From NCBI RefSeq assembly GCF_002051585.1, contig NZ_MZGX01000006.1, positions 124,001 to 188,000 on the forward strand: a stretch of 64,000 nucleotides of DNA, written 5' to 3'. The DNA is from Ruminiclostridium hungatei. GTDB taxonomy: Bacteria > Bacillota > Clostridia > Acetivibrionales > DSM-1351. The notes under the pieces are model-generated. The model ran no database searches and had not been told where the DNA came from. It saw nothing but the letters and a program-made list of their open reading frames with translations. Below are positions 1 through 9,268 of this stretch, in pieces (positions within the stretch are counted from its first letter, which is position 1; every line of letters starts with the position of its first letter). The position numbers and the translations under genes were made by a program.

Positions 1-93
1 TAATACTATTATATATACTTTCAAGGTCAAATAAAACAGCTTTTTGTATAATTTATCCAGCCGCCGGGTATGAATGTGCTTTCTATATAATAA

Positions 94-1437
94 TTATTTC
101 AAGGTATTGATTTCCTCCAGCGTCCTGCCCCTGGTTTCAATACCCGCTGCCGCAACAACCACAGCAACTACCGCAAAGACTATTGTAAGGATTAAAAAGA
201 CATTGTTGAAGCCTGCCTCCTTACCCTGGGATTCATACAACACTCCCACGATGTAAGGAGCCAGAATGGCACCTATGCGTCCCACAGCCGCCGCCCAGCC
301 TGTGCCGCTCCCTCTTATCCTGGTGGGATATACTTCAGGTGTATAGGCATATACGGCACCCCAGGCTCCCAGACTGAAAAAGTAGAGCAGGCAGCCTGAA
401 ACAAGCACAGCATTCCCGCTTTGCCCATGCCCGAACAGATAAGCTGCCGCCGCAGTTCCTGCAAGGTATATGACCAGAACCGCCTTCCGGCCTATCCGTT
501 CTATGAGATATGCGGAGCTGTAATATCCGGGAAGCTGGGCTATACACATTATCAGCGTAAATTCAAAGCCCTTTACAAGGCTGAAGCCCTTGCCCACCAG
601 CAGGGTAGGTGTCCAGAGAACAAAGCCGTAATATCCGAAATTGATCCCCAGCCATAATACCCACAGCACAACAGTCCGCCTGATATAGGTTTTTGACCAC
701 AGCTCAGACAGAAGTACCTTTTTCCTGTCTGCTTCCCCGGCCCCGCTTTCCAACGGCAGCGCCTCACTGCTGAAGCCTGCCTGCTGCTCCATTTTGCTTA
801 CAATCTCATCTGCTTGCTTCAGTTGTCCGTTTTGCTCCAGATATCTTGGCGACTCAGGGATTCCCCTTCTCATATATGCAGCGTACAATGCAGGAATTCC
901 GCCCAGCAAAAAGCCTGTTCTCCATCCGTATACAGGTATCAGAAGATACGCAATAAGTGCTGCGATAATCCAACCCCAGGCCCAGAAGCTTTCCAGGTAT
1001 ACCACCATTCTCCCCCTGATTTTTGCAGGAGAATATTCGCTTACCAGTGTAGAGGCAGCAGGCAGCTCTCCCCCCAGGCCCAATCCGGTAAAAAATCTGA
1101 ATAGCAGCAGAAAATGAAAGTTTGGTGAAAAGGCTGACAAAGCACTGGCTATGCCAAATAAGACAAGTGTGTAGGTTACAACCGTTCTCCTGCCCAGCCT
1201 GTCGGCAACCATGCCCGCCACTGCCGCACCCACTGCCATACCCACTGCGGACGCACTGCCCAGCAAGCCCAGGTCTGAAGGAGAAAGCTTCCACTCCCTG
1301 CCTATGGAGGCCATGACTCCCGAAACCATTCCCTGGTCCATTGCATCGAACATCCAGCCGATACCTGTCAGAAACAGTACCCTCCAAAGCAAAGGCGTGG
1401 CCGGAAGCCTGTCAATTCTCTGTGAAATATTACTCAT
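94..1437 (-). CDS. MFS transporter
   Basis: A 447-residue integral membrane protein with the pattern of twelve membrane segments of the major facilitator superfamily. The loop between segments 2 and 3 carries the family signature (ADRLGRR, about residues 78-84), with a related motif (ERIGRKA) in the second half, and a PEVYPTRIRG stretch typical of the sugar-porter and aromatic-acid branches. It probably moves a small organic solute with protons; the substrate cannot be read from the sequence. An AGGAGG site lies 5 bases before the ATG. It is separated from the biosynthetic genes upstream by 633 bases holding two repeat elements, so it is probably its own transcription unit, although it could export the locus product. 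Confidence 0.85.
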   Translation of the reverse strand: MSNISQRIDRLPATPLLWRVLFLTGIGWMFDAMDQGMVSGVMASIGREWKLSPSDLGLLGSASAVGMAVGAAVAGMVADRLGRRTVVTYTLVLFGIASALSAFSPNFHFLLLFRFFTGLGLGGELPAASTLVSEYSPAKIRGRMVVYLESFWAWGWIIAALIAYLLIPVYGWRTGFLLGGIPALYAAYMRRGIPESPRYLEQNGQLKQADEIVSKMEQQAGFSSEALPLESGAGEADRKKVLLSELWSKTYIRRTVVLWVLWLGINFGYYGFVLWTPTLLVGKGFSLVKGFEFTLIMCIAQLPGYYSSAYLIERIGRKAVLVIYLAGTAAAAYLFGHGQSGNAVLVSGCLLYFFSLGAWGAVYAYTPEVYPTRIRGSGTGWAAAVGRIGAILAPYIVGVLYESQGKEAGFNNVFLILTIVFAVVAVVVAAAGIETRGRTLEEINTLK

Positions 1438-1504
1438 TCAATCCTCCTGAAACATTCTCTGTAATTGTTTCAGGACATATCCCAATATCCGGTATATGTC
1501 CTGG

Positions 1505-1787
1505 TATATTACCCTCTATTGACAATGTATAACACGCCTCACGTCAGCTATTTTGCCACCTTTCTTTGTTGTCGTCCTTGCCTTGCGTCAGCAAGGCTGC
1601 GTCCATCCGCCTCGAAAGTTGACAAAATATCTCGGCGTGAGGTTGGAGATTTTTGAGCGAGAGAATTTGGTTTGCGACAAGGCGAAGACGCGAAGGAATG
1701 CTTTGTGCCTTGCAAGCGGCTTCAACGCAGCCGCAAGCCAAATTCGCCGCTCAAAAACGTATTGTACATTGTTAATAGAGGGTATAT
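1505..1787. repeat. 283-bp inverted-repeat element (MITE-like)
   Basis: The ends form an imperfect inverted repeat of about 28 bases: ACCCTCTATTGACAATGTAT at 1511-1530 against its near-complement at about 1762-1784. A second inverted pair is nested inside (TTTTTGAGCG...TTTGG near 1651-1675 and CCAAATTCGCCGCTCAAAAA near 1738-1758), with a small CCTTGC/GCAAGG hairpin at 1581-1596. No convincing reading frame is present. This is the make-up of a non-autonomous mobile or palindromic element. Only one copy was noticed in the window, so membership of a family is inferred from structure. Confidence 0.6.
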
Positions 1788-1830
1788 ACTCTATCGCCAA
1801 TTAAGCCGAAATCCTTAACCCAAATATAAA

Positions 1831-1931
1831 TCAACCTATAGTTCTGATTAAAAATATGGTAACAGTCAGAAAATGCTACTCACTCCCGGGACTTGCAAAC
1901 TTATCTGTTATTGACCTGCACAACGAGTCAA
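1831..1931. repeat. Short terminal-inverted-repeat element, copy A
   Basis: A 101-base copy of a repeat family seen four times here. The left end reads TCAACCTATAGTTCTGATTA and the right end, on the other strand, TTGACTCGTTGTGCAGGTCA. Both match the ends of the copies at 27303-27478 and 56905-57137. It lies about 140 bases beyond the stop codon of the large BtrH-like gene (minus strand). With the 283-bp element beside it, it accounts for most of the gene-free stretch 1438-2070. I see no gene or clear terminator in the rest of that stretch. Confidence 0.65.
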
Positions 1932-2070
1932 ATTATTGAACCGCAATATCTTCTTAAAGCTTCCAACTTATATTAATATATCTTTTATAGTATATACAGG
2001 TTGCTCTTATATATGTTGCTTTCAACTTTAATTACTGTTAACCTTTATGCGCCATAGGCTGCTCCAGGGA

Positions 2071-3633
2071 TCAGTCCCATTCCTCCAGCGAGAGGGTCAT
2101 GGCAAAGATATGTACGTTCCTGCGCTCCGGCAGAATCAATCTGCTGATTGCACCGGACTCTATACTGTATTTTTTTGCAAACAGCCTTGAATTAAAGCTT
2201 TGATATATAGTTTTTCCATTCTTCCTGACCGCTGCCTCTCCTGCCCAATAAACATTTTCCAGAAAGACCGGGGGCTGAAAAAAGTCGGAAAAATCCGCCT
2301 TGACAGTATGGCTCCTGCCGTCTGAATATTCTATAATTATCTCTTCATTATAATTCCCATACTCGGCACACCCTAGAATGCTCAGATGGGTTGCACTGAT
2401 TCCGTCCACCCATATCTCCTGACCTGAACAGCTTATGTTGTCGCTGCATCCGGGAGAGTATGAATAATGGAAGCAGTATTCCCCCTTTTTCCAGGCGGTG
2501 TTCACAACCACATCCTTGAAAATATAGTGGGTCCCTTCTCCGGTAATGTCGGCAATTGAGTCGTCTCTCAACTCTTCTTCAAAGGCCTGGTTATTATAAA
2601 GAGCCTTTATATCAACAAAATAGTCAACCTGTCTTTTTCTGCTCTCATCCACCATAAGGCTTTCAACAAGCTCCGCAAGCCTCCTGTCTCCCTCTGCCAC
2701 AAGACTGCTAAGCTCGTCCTTGCGTTCCCGGCTTATAACCTCTCCCCTATGGCTGGCCCTGTTCAATACATTAAGAACTTTGTCCCTGATTTGGCCCAGC
2801 TCTTTTTCAAGGTTTTCAAGCCGGGTTTCATCAAGCTTCAGCAGGGCACATTGCTTGTACAGCAGGCTGAATATGGGTTTAAGGCAGCCTGAGAATCTCA
2901 GCCGCTTTACCTGTATAAAGTTACTGAAATTCTTTTCACCCTGGAAATCATTAATTTCACTTATCAATCCGTTTTTATTGTTTTTAAGCATGGTCAAGGC
3001 CATGCCTAATACCTTGTTCATATTGAGCTCAATTTCTTCAGTTTTACGCAGTGAGTATATACTGTCCTCAAAAAATGCCTTATCTGCCCGAAACTGCCGG
3101 TTTGAGTCCTCCCATACGTCCTTGAGCATAGCATAGGTTAAATGCAGTGAGAAAAAGACATCCCTGTTTTCATAGGCATCGATGCTGTCTCTGAGAAGGG
3201 TAGCCTCCTTGATTCCAAAGGTGCTGTTCACCTCATTGAACTCATTTACAATTATGCCGTGGTTGGCTGTAAAGGAGCTGTTTTTATAGTACATGCTATA
3301 AAACAGGGAATTATATTTTACCACCATTATTACAGGCCTGCCTGCCTGTATTTCTTCAGTAATCCTTAAAAGCACCCCATCAAAGGAATGGCTGGAGCAA
3401 GTTATCTTCTCCAGCCTTAAACCCATTCCGTCCAATATGTTGTTTGCATGTTCCGAGATGTCCGTCCGGAAATAGTTGTGCATGTTTCCCAGTATGCTGT
3501 GAAGAAAGCAGTAATAGAAATAATTCTCATGGTTGAAGTAGCCTGAAGCTGCTGCTATTGGTCCTTGTATACAGTCAATATACCTGACATCAAATCCGTT
3601 TTTATACAAATCAATATCCAAAGCCTTTCCCAT
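2071..3633 (-). CDS. Large BtrH-like / papain-fold protein
   Basis: A 520-residue protein whose first ~170 residues resemble the BtrH N-terminal domain, a papain-like cysteine fold. A cysteine follows an Asp in the DCIQG motif (Cys21), and a likely catalytic His lies in the NHGIIVNEF motif. In butirosin synthesis BtrH moves an acyl group from a carrier protein to the amine of the antibiotic. The remaining ~350 residues (a helical middle and a beta-rich end) are not recognised, which makes this much longer than the other two BtrH-like proteins in the locus. It is the last gene of the biosynthetic series, 71 bases after the acyl carrier gene. A GGAAGGTG site precedes the ATG. Role in acyl transfer or peptide-bond chemistry is inferred. 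Confidence 0.6.
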   Translation of the reverse strand: MGKALDIDLYKNGFDVRYIDCIQGPIAAASGYFNHENYFYYCFLHSILGNMHNYFRTDISEHANNILDGMGLRLEKITCSSHSFDGVLLRITEEIQAGRPVIMVVKYNSLFYSMYYKNSSFTANHGIIVNEFNEVNSTFGIKEATLLRDSIDAYENRDVFFSLHLTYAMLKDVWEDSNRQFRADKAFFEDSIYSLRKTEEIELNMNKVLGMALTMLKNNKNGLISEINDFQGEKNFSNFIQVKRLRFSGCLKPIFSLLYKQCALLKLDETRLENLEKELGQIRDKVLNVLNRASHRGEVISRERKDELSSLVAEGDRRLAELVESLMVDESRKRQVDYFVDIKALYNNQAFEEELRDDSIADITGEGTHYIFKDVVVNTAWKKGEYCFHYSYSPGCSDNISCSGQEIWVDGISATHLSILGCAEYGNYNEEIIIEYSDGRSHTVKADFSDFFQPPVFLENVYWAGEAAVRKNGKTIYQSFNSRLFAKKYSIESGAISRLILPERRNVHIFAMTLSLEEWD

Positions 3634-3704
3634 TTTAGCACCTTCCGCCTTTCAGAACAACAGGAAAAACTGCTCTTGAAAGCACCTGGCCTTCAATTGC
3701 ATTA

Positions 3705-3950
3705 TCATCCCAGTTTGTCACCTATTATTTTCTGTAATTTATTTATTGTATTCAAGTTCTGAAGAAGGAGTTCATCATCCTCAAAAGCTATGCCGAACTC
3801 ATCCTCCAGACTGATTACTATTTCTATGAAGTTTACCGAATCCACACCTATTCTGTTAAGGGTCTCATCCTGAGATATCTCCTTGATTTTCTCAGGTTCC
3901 ATTTTTAAAACAGATGTGATAATATTTTCAATTCTTTCAGTCAATTCCAT
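3705..3950 (-). CDS. Acyl carrier protein 1 (BtrI-like)
   Basis: An 81-residue acidic carrier protein. The phosphopantetheine attachment serine is Ser38 in the GVDSVNF motif, at the start of helix 2, followed by the acidic helix IVISLEDEFGI. In butirosin synthesis the equivalent protein BtrI holds glutamate and then 4-aminobutyrate as a thioester. The gene is followed by the large BtrH-like gene and preceded, 33 bases away, by the ATP-grasp ligase that would load it. AGAGGAGG lies 8 bases before the ATG. Being a discrete carrier next to ATP-grasp and decarboxylase genes, not fatty-acid genes, argues for a specialised carrier and not the housekeeping AcpP. Confidence 0.9.
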   Translation of the reverse strand: MELTERIENIITSVLKMEPEKIKEISQDETLNRIGVDSVNFIEIVISLEDEFGIAFEDDELLLQNLNTINKLQKIIGDKLG

Positions 3951-3983
3951 GACATATTCCTCCTCTTAATCCTGTTGTTTATA

Positions 3984-5396
3984 TTACGAAAACGAGTTCA
4001 TTATATTTTCCAGCATTAAATCGTACTCATGGATTTTGTCCCAGTCCTCGGAGACGATTAATGTAAAAACCCTGCCCACATGATAATCAGCGCCTTCATT
4101 CAATATGTAAGGAAGTGTTCCTGCCGTATAAACAAGCACGCCCTCCTTTTGAAGGGGTTTAACAAGTATTTCTGCCTGCTCCAAAGCCTTGCATATGTCG
4201 GCGTATCCCACCGCATGATCGGGTAAAAGCCTGAAATACCTGGATAATACCTTTTTATTCTTGAGGATTTGAGAAATAAACGATATGTATGTGGACAGGG
4301 TAAAACGCCCATTTATTTCAATAACCGGTATGATTTCATCCTGCTCCGTAATAATGGAGTCTATTCCTGCAACGCCTGTAAAGCCCATTTTATAGAGATG
4401 CTTTCCAACTACCCTGCCGTACTCAACATAGGAATCCATGGTTTTCTGGTCAAGCCTGGGCGGCATTACCGAGCCGATATAAACCGTGTCCCTTAACAAC
4501 TGCTGTTTAATGGAGAATACGTCAACCTCTCCCTTGGGAGAAACGTAAATCTGATAGTTGATATCGAATTTCTTTTTATACCAGCCTTCCACCAGCCATT
4601 TGGAATCGGACCTTCCTCTGGAAAACCTGGCAATCATCCGGAGGCTTGCCTCCAGCTTTTCTTTGTTCTCTATGACATACAGGCCCTTGCCTGATGCTCC
4701 GTTTGGCTCTTTTATTATAACCTTCTCAAAGAAAGGTTCCCTCTCCGTAAGTTCGAGGTATTCCTGCCGAAGCTCTTCTACAGAGCTGCATACCTTTCCC
4801 CTGCACACATTGAAGCCCAGTTCCTCGGATATTTCTCTGTTGAAGATCTTGTCATTTATCCTGGCGTTTACCTGTGAAGGAGCTCCCATTAATTTCAGCC
4901 CGGCTTTTTCTGCTATTTCCTCCTCAAGGTAGGTGACCGCATAGGGAACAAAATATACATTTTCGTTCTGCATTGAAATTGTTTTCAGGGTTTTAAGCAG
5001 CTCCTCATCCTTTACCACCAGTTCCGATATGGGGGTGAGAAGATCCGCTTCCCCGGGTGTCAATATTTTTGGAATAGAAAAACCCAGCCTTCCGAGGTTA
5101 TCAAGATACTCTTCATCCGGCTTCTTGCGCAGTATCATGATATCCTGCTCCCTGCAAACAAGCAGATTCATTTCCTCGATCCTGTTGACCGGAATATCCT
5201 CATTCCTGTCAACAACCCCTGCACTAAGTTTGTTCCAGTACTTTTCCGCACCTATATTGCACAACCAGATAATTACACCTTTATCCCTGTCCTGTGTAAG
5301 ATATTTAATCAAATTAAACTCTCTATCCATACCGCCACGAAAAATCCCATAGGGCCCTTCGGATACCAGTACGACATTCGGTAAATCCCGGCACAT
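3984..5396 (-). CDS. ATP-grasp ligase (BtrJ-like, amino acid:carrier)
   Basis: A 470-residue protein with an N-terminal pre-ATP-grasp region and a C-terminal ATP-grasp fold: a nucleotide-binding lysine region (VIIKEPNGASGKG, about residue 228 on), and metal-binding residues in VIEINGRF. It resembles BtrJ, which uses ATP to join the side-chain or alpha carboxylate of glutamate to the phosphopantetheine thiol of the carrier BtrI. Its place between a carrier gene and a PLP decarboxylase gene fits that role. No clear ribosome binding site precedes the ATG, so the true start could differ slightly. The amino acid actually loaded cannot be told from sequence; glutamate is inferred from the neighbouring decarboxylase. 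Confidence 0.75.
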   Translation of the reverse strand: MCRDLPNVVLVSEGPYGIFRGGMDREFNLIKYLTQDRDKGVIIWLCNIGAEKYWNKLSAGVVDRNEDIPVNRIEEMNLLVCREQDIMILRKKPDEEYLDNLGRLGFSIPKILTPGEADLLTPISELVVKDEELLKTLKTISMQNENVYFVPYAVTYLEEEIAEKAGLKLMGAPSQVNARINDKIFNREISEELGFNVCRGKVCSSVEELRQEYLELTEREPFFEKVIIKEPNGASGKGLYVIENKEKLEASLRMIARFSRGRSDSKWLVEGWYKKKFDINYQIYVSPKGEVDVFSIKQQLLRDTVYIGSVMPPRLDQKTMDSYVEYGRVVGKHLYKMGFTGVAGIDSIITEQDEIIPVIEINGRFTLSTYISFISQILKNKKVLSRYFRLLPDHAVGYADICKALEQAEILVKPLQKEGVLVYTAGTLPYILNEGADYHVGRVFTLIVSEDWDKIHEYDLMLENIMNSFS

Positions 5397-5463
5397 GATT
5401 TGGGTATATTCTTTTGAACTACATCTCCACCAAATTTATGCACCCTATTCATCCAATGTTTTA

Positions 5464-6711
5464 CTAGGGTTCAAACTCCAGTTCCTTCTGGCCTTTTATG
5501 AAATCTTCCTTTCCCCACCTTTCTCTCAGAATATATGTTTTTCCCCGGTAATACTGCACCTCTGCTGCCAAAGGATGGCTGAGGAACAATGCCGGACTTT
5601 GAGTGCTGCCATATGCCCCCGACTTGTGAATTGCAAGGACGTCTCCGGCAACTGCACGGGGCAGCGTTACATTCTGCCCTATGATATCGGTAGGAGTACA
5701 CAGCGGGCCTGTTACGTTTACCTGCTCTTCGTTTTCACATCTGTTCAGAATGTGCATGGGGAAATTGTTTCTGATATACCTGCCCAGGAAGGCCGAGGAT
5801 GCATGTTGATTTGAGCCGCCGTCACAAACCAGGTATTTTTTCCCCTTGCAATCCTTTGAGTATAATATCCTTGTGAGATAGGTACCCGCCTCGGCCATAA
5901 GGAACCTGCCGCTTTCAACGAAAACCCTGGTACCTGCAAGCCTCTCTTTATACCTGCTCCACACAAGTGAAAATTCTTTTGCAAAGGTTTCCATATCCAG
6001 GGGCATGTCATCCTTAAAATACGGTATTCCAAAGCCTCCGCCCAGATTCAGAAATTCCAGCGGGAAATTGCATCTCTGGGATAAATCCAGGGAGAGCTTT
6101 ATTATTTCCTCCATGCTGAGAACTATATTTTTTGCATTTAGTGCCTGAGTTCCCGTATATATATGTATGCCTGTCACCTTTATATTTGCAAGCTTACCCA
6201 AGGCTTCAAAGGCAGCTTCGGCATTTATCCCGTCTATGCCAAACTGTGTGGGTACGCCTGTCATTTTAATGTTTGAGCCCGAGATGTCAAAGTCGGGATT
6301 TATCCTGACAGACACCTTCACCTTTTTTCCCTTTTGGGCTGCGAGTTCATCAATCAGCACAGCTTCCTCCACAGCTTCAACATTTATGCTGTAAATTCCC
6401 TTTTCTATGGCGAACTCCAACTCTTCACGGGTTTTGCCGGGACTTGTGAAAATAATCTGCCCAGGTAAAAAGCCTGCTGCCACAGCGGTATACAATTCCC
6501 CTGAAGAGGCCACCTCTATTCCGCTGCCCAGCTTTTTGAACAACTGGCACAAACCAAGCAGAGGGTTTGCCTTCATTGAATAGAATATTCCCAATTCCTC
6601 CGGCAGACTTTTCTTAAGTATCTCATACTGAGAAACTATCTTATCCGTATCATAGACGTAAAGCGGGGTTCCGTACTGTTCAGCAATATCCTTTAGTATT
6701 TTATCCTCCAT
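5464..6711 (-). CDS. PLP fold-III decarboxylase (BtrK-like)
   Basis: A 415-residue alanine-racemase-fold (fold type III) decarboxylase of the diaminopimelate/ornithine family. The PLP lysine is Lys47 in YSMKANP, the phosphate-binding glycine loop is NLGGGFGIP, and the second-subunit active-site Cys is in GPLCTPTD, with SGAYG near the end. The family decarboxylates amino acids at the C-alpha; the member BtrK acts on glutamyl thioester bound to a carrier, making a 4-aminobutyryl thioester. LysA function is less likely because it sits between a thioesterase and an ATP-grasp ligase beside a carrier protein. AGGAGG lies 6 bases before the ATG, inside the end of the thioesterase gene. Confidence 0.8.
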   Translation of the reverse strand: MEDKILKDIAEQYGTPLYVYDTDKIVSQYEILKKSLPEELGIFYSMKANPLLGLCQLFKKLGSGIEVASSGELYTAVAAGFLPGQIIFTSPGKTREELEFAIEKGIYSINVEAVEEAVLIDELAAQKGKKVKVSVRINPDFDISGSNIKMTGVPTQFGIDGINAEAAFEALGKLANIKVTGIHIYTGTQALNAKNIVLSMEEIIKLSLDLSQRCNFPLEFLNLGGGFGIPYFKDDMPLDMETFAKEFSLVWSRYKERLAGTRVFVESGRFLMAEAGTYLTRILYSKDCKGKKYLVCDGGSNQHASSAFLGRYIRNNFPMHILNRCENEEQVNVTGPLCTPTDIIGQNVTLPRAVAGDVLAIHKSGAYGSTQSPALFLSHPLAAEVQYYRGKTYILRERWGKEDFIKGQKELEFEP

Positions 6712-6714
6712 TTG

Positions 6715-7434
6715 CTACCTCCTCTTCGGCAAGCACAAGGTATTGTTTATTATCCTGGTTATTTCCTCTGCATGGTTGTGCAGATAGAAATGGCCTCCAT
6801 CAAAATAATAAAATTTACATTGTCTGCCGCAATAGTTCATCCATTTTCTCATATCCTCGGGTTCAGCAAGCTCGTCCGCTTTCCCTGCCAGCACTGATAT
6901 GTCGAAATCGAACCTGGCTTCAAGCGTACCCGGCTTATAGGTTTCCAAAATCCTATAATCCGCTCGCAGGGTATCCAGTGCCAATTTTAAGAGTCCCTTG
7001 ATTCTGAACAGATTTTGCGGCAGGCCCCCCAGTTTTACAGCTTCCTCTTCAAACTCCGGCTCCGGAAGCATATGCAGGTTCCTTTCCTCCTTGGCAATAC
7101 TGGGAGGATATCTGCCTGAAAAGAATACATGCACAGGCTGTTTCAGGTTTTTCTTCTGAAGCTGGCAGACCAATTCATATGCCAGGATACTGCCCATGCT
7201 GTGGCCCCAAACAGCGTAATCACCGCTGTCGCCGCACTCCTTCCGAATCAAGGCTATAACATCTTCCACCGCCTCCTGCATACTGTTGTAGAAGGGCTCT
7301 CTGTGTCTGCCCGCTCTTCCTGCCATTTCAAAGGGATGAAGCCTTATAGCGTTGTTAAGTAATTTACTCCACTTTGAGTATACTGCTGCAGAACCGCCTG
7401 CATATGGCAGGCAGAAAAGGTTGATATTTCTCAT
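6715..7434 (-). CDS. Type II thioesterase
   Basis: A 239-residue alpha/beta hydrolase of the RifR/GrsT type. The start FCLPYAGGSA is the usual oxyanion-hole region, the nucleophile serine lies in GHSMGS (about residue 83), and the C-terminal GGHFYLH supplies the histidine. Type II thioesterases free misloaded carrier proteins in peptide and polyketide pathways; here it would act on one or both carriers of the locus. It lies 3 bases upstream of the decarboxylase and 11 bases downstream of a BtrH-like gene, so it is tightly co-transcribed. A GGAGG site is 15 bases from the ATG, rather far, which may mean translation is coupled to the gene before it. Confidence 0.9.
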   Translation of the reverse strand: MRNINLFCLPYAGGSAAVYSKWSKLLNNAIRLHPFEMAGRAGRHREPFYNSMQEAVEDVIALIRKECGDSGDYAVWGHSMGSILAYELVCQLQKKNLKQPVHVFFSGRYPPSIAKEERNLHMLPEPEFEEEAVKLGGLPQNLFRIKGLLKLALDTLRADYRILETYKPGTLEARFDFDISVLAGKADELAEPEDMRKWMNYCGRQCKFYYFDGGHFYLHNHAEEITRIINNTLCLPKRR

Positions 7435-7445
7435 AGCTGATTATG

Positions 7446-8567
7446 TCAGCCTCCTGTCTTCAAACCACCGAGCAGCTTGTCTACAGCCCGGCTTTCGTTG
7501 TCTTTTATTGCCTCCAGTTGCTTGCACACATTGTCTATGGAGCTTAAATTCTTTGTCATTGCCAGTCTTAGTGACAGATTTGATATTATCTCCCACTTCT
7601 TTGCAGCTTCCTCAAGCTGGAAGACAGCTTCCTCCGCAAGTCCACGGGGCAGTTCAGCTTCCAGCAGCTTCAGGAAGACTCCGAAACGGGTTCTGCTCCT
7701 TGAAATTATTTTAAAGGCAGGACTGTAATAATGCCTGTATTCCGGAAAAAGTTCCTCAGCAGGCAGCTCCTGTTTTTTAAGGAGCAGACTTCTCCTTAAT
7801 TGGTCTATTGCCCCAAGCCCGCAGCTAAAACCCAGAACGTCCTTTTCTCCCAGCATCCTGCTGCAGCTCTCCGTGATAATCGCTTTCCATCTGCGGTCAT
7901 TATAGTGGAAACGGCTGTCTACCTCCACTTCCATCCACATGTTCCTAATGGGTTTGGAATATGCTCCTTGAAAGTTCTCCGAGCTTCTGGCCCTTTTAAA
8001 TTCCTCAACCGGTATCCTTCCGTCAAAGTCACTGCTTGAAAGACTGTATTTGTCAAAAAGCTCGATATAGCCTTCTTCCTCGTCATAGCCCGTAACCACC
8101 ACCGCATGTGCTCCGTGGTCTTTCCCATAAGCTCTGTGATAGCTCATATAATAGAGATCCACAACCACCACCACAGGAATATCAGCAGCTATCAGCTCTT
8201 TCAGCCGTTGGTAGGCAAGGTCCCGGTCATCCTGAAAATACAGGCAAATATTGATTTTATCGTCAGGAGCAGCTTCTGTCTCTGATGAAACAGCGCTGTC
8301 ATAGCAGACGGCGGGCGAAAACCGGACATATTCAAGGGAGGTATTCATCTCTTCTTTTGTAAATTCAAAGGTTCTTGAGGGCTTGTGCAGAAAATTCATG
8401 CCTATATACCCTGTCCCGGCGTCAAACATAAAAGACAGATAGTCGGCGAGAATCAGATCGGTATTCAAATTGTAATATGAAACCAGTGCACCGTATGCAT
8501 TCTGAAAGCAATCGGCCGTATAAGGTACAAAATACCTGGGCACATTCCTAATTGAATGTTTTGGCAT
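7446..8567 (-). CDS. BtrH-like acyltransferase 1
   Basis: A 373-residue protein of the BtrH family. Cys20 in the DCFQNAYG motif and a His in KDHGAHAVVVTGYD are the likely catalytic pair of a papain-like fold; a helical C-terminal half follows. BtrH transfers an acyl group from the carrier protein to an amine of the acceptor. I place the start at the internal ATG (8567): AAAGGGAGG lies 9 bases before it, and the N-terminus then aligns residue for residue with the paralogue at 14552-15697 (both have VPRYF at residues 9-13). This start overlaps the end of the kinase gene by 20 bases. The acceptor is unknown. Confidence 0.75.
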   Translation of the reverse strand: MPKHSIRNVPRYFVPYTADCFQNAYGALVSYYNLNTDLILADYLSFMFDAGTGYIGMNFLHKPSRTFEFTKEEMNTSLEYVRFSPAVCYDSAVSSETEAAPDDKINICLYFQDDRDLAYQRLKELIAADIPVVVVVDLYYMSYHRAYGKDHGAHAVVVTGYDEEEGYIELFDKYSLSSSDFDGRIPVEEFKRARSSENFQGAYSKPIRNMWMEVEVDSRFHYNDRRWKAIITESCSRMLGEKDVLGFSCGLGAIDQLRRSLLLKKQELPAEELFPEYRHYYSPAFKIISRSRTRFGVFLKLLEAELPRGLAEEAVFQLEEAAKKWEIISNLSLRLAMTKNLSSIDNVCKQLEAIKDNESRAVDKLLGGLKTGG

Positions 8568-9240
8568 ATTCCTGTGCCTCCCTTTTAACTGATAAAAAGT
8601 CATCAACGTATTTTTTCACAATTTCATTGTCATTTCTGACCCATATTATATCGGTATCATTTTTTACAGTGTGATTGTTAAACAGCAGCAGATATTCCTT
8701 CCTTAATTTCATAAGGTAAAACAAATCCTTATTTTTAATAATCCGGTTTTCCAATATGAGCCTGTTGGTATGAAACAGGGACTTGCCTCTTTTTCGGATT
8801 CTCTGGTAGCAAACCCTGGGATTAACGTCCTGAAAAAATACAAGGTCAGGTTTGACAATCCTTCCATATATAAATTTCCCCAGTCTGCCTCCGGCGCCAT
8901 TGGCCTTATCCCTGGTCAGGCCTGTATATGCATACCTGTCGGCCAGAATTATACAGCGTTTTTTTAATGAGGGCAGGATTATGAAAAAGTAATCAAGTGC
9001 GAAGCTGAGCCATTGGAAAAAACTATACACGCCGGGAGTCAGAAGCCTTAAGGATTTTAATTTTTCAATCATTCCACGGATGATACAGTTTGAATTCCAT
9101 TCAATCACACGGATTTTGTATCCTTTTCCAGTCAGATAACTTTGCAAGCTATCCACATTCTCACTTTTACCGCAGCCGCTTATACCCTCAAATACTATTA
9201 AAATTCCCCTGTCGAGAGTTTTTATAAAGTTATCTTCCAT
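8548..9240 (-). CDS. P-loop kinase, thymidylate-kinase-like
   Basis: A 230-residue P-loop kinase. Walker A is GISGCGKS near the N-terminus, a DRY motif follows at the position used for base or sugar recognition in deoxynucleoside and thymidylate kinases, and an Arg-rich lid (RIRKRGKS) lies in the second half. A housekeeping Tmk is unlikely because the gene is embedded in a biosynthetic operon and overlaps its neighbour. It may phosphorylate the product or an intermediate. I prefer the ATG at 9240: the GAGG in front of it lies 6 bases away, whereas the longer reading would need a GTG without a site. Substrate unknown. Confidence 0.7.
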   Translation of the reverse strand: MEDNFIKTLDRGILIVFEGISGCGKSENVDSLQSYLTGKGYKIRVIEWNSNCIIRGMIEKLKSLRLLTPGVYSFFQWLSFALDYFFIILPSLKKRCIILADRYAYTGLTRDKANGAGGRLGKFIYGRIVKPDLVFFQDVNPRVCYQRIRKRGKSLFHTNRLILENRIIKNKDLFYLMKLRKEYLLLFNNHTVKNDTDIIWVRNDNEIVKKYVDDFLSVKREAQEYAKTFN

Positions 9241-9268
9241 CGTAAGCCTCACATCAATAAAATATTGC

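Noticed and set aside
1553-1804. Possible small gene inside the 283-bp element
   Set aside because: The frame follows the inverted repeats and has no ribosome binding site; better explained as element sequence.
5464-6711. Housekeeping diaminopimelate decarboxylase
   Set aside because: Possible from motifs alone, but the gene lies between thioesterase and ATP-grasp genes beside a carrier protein, which fits a BtrK-like role far better.
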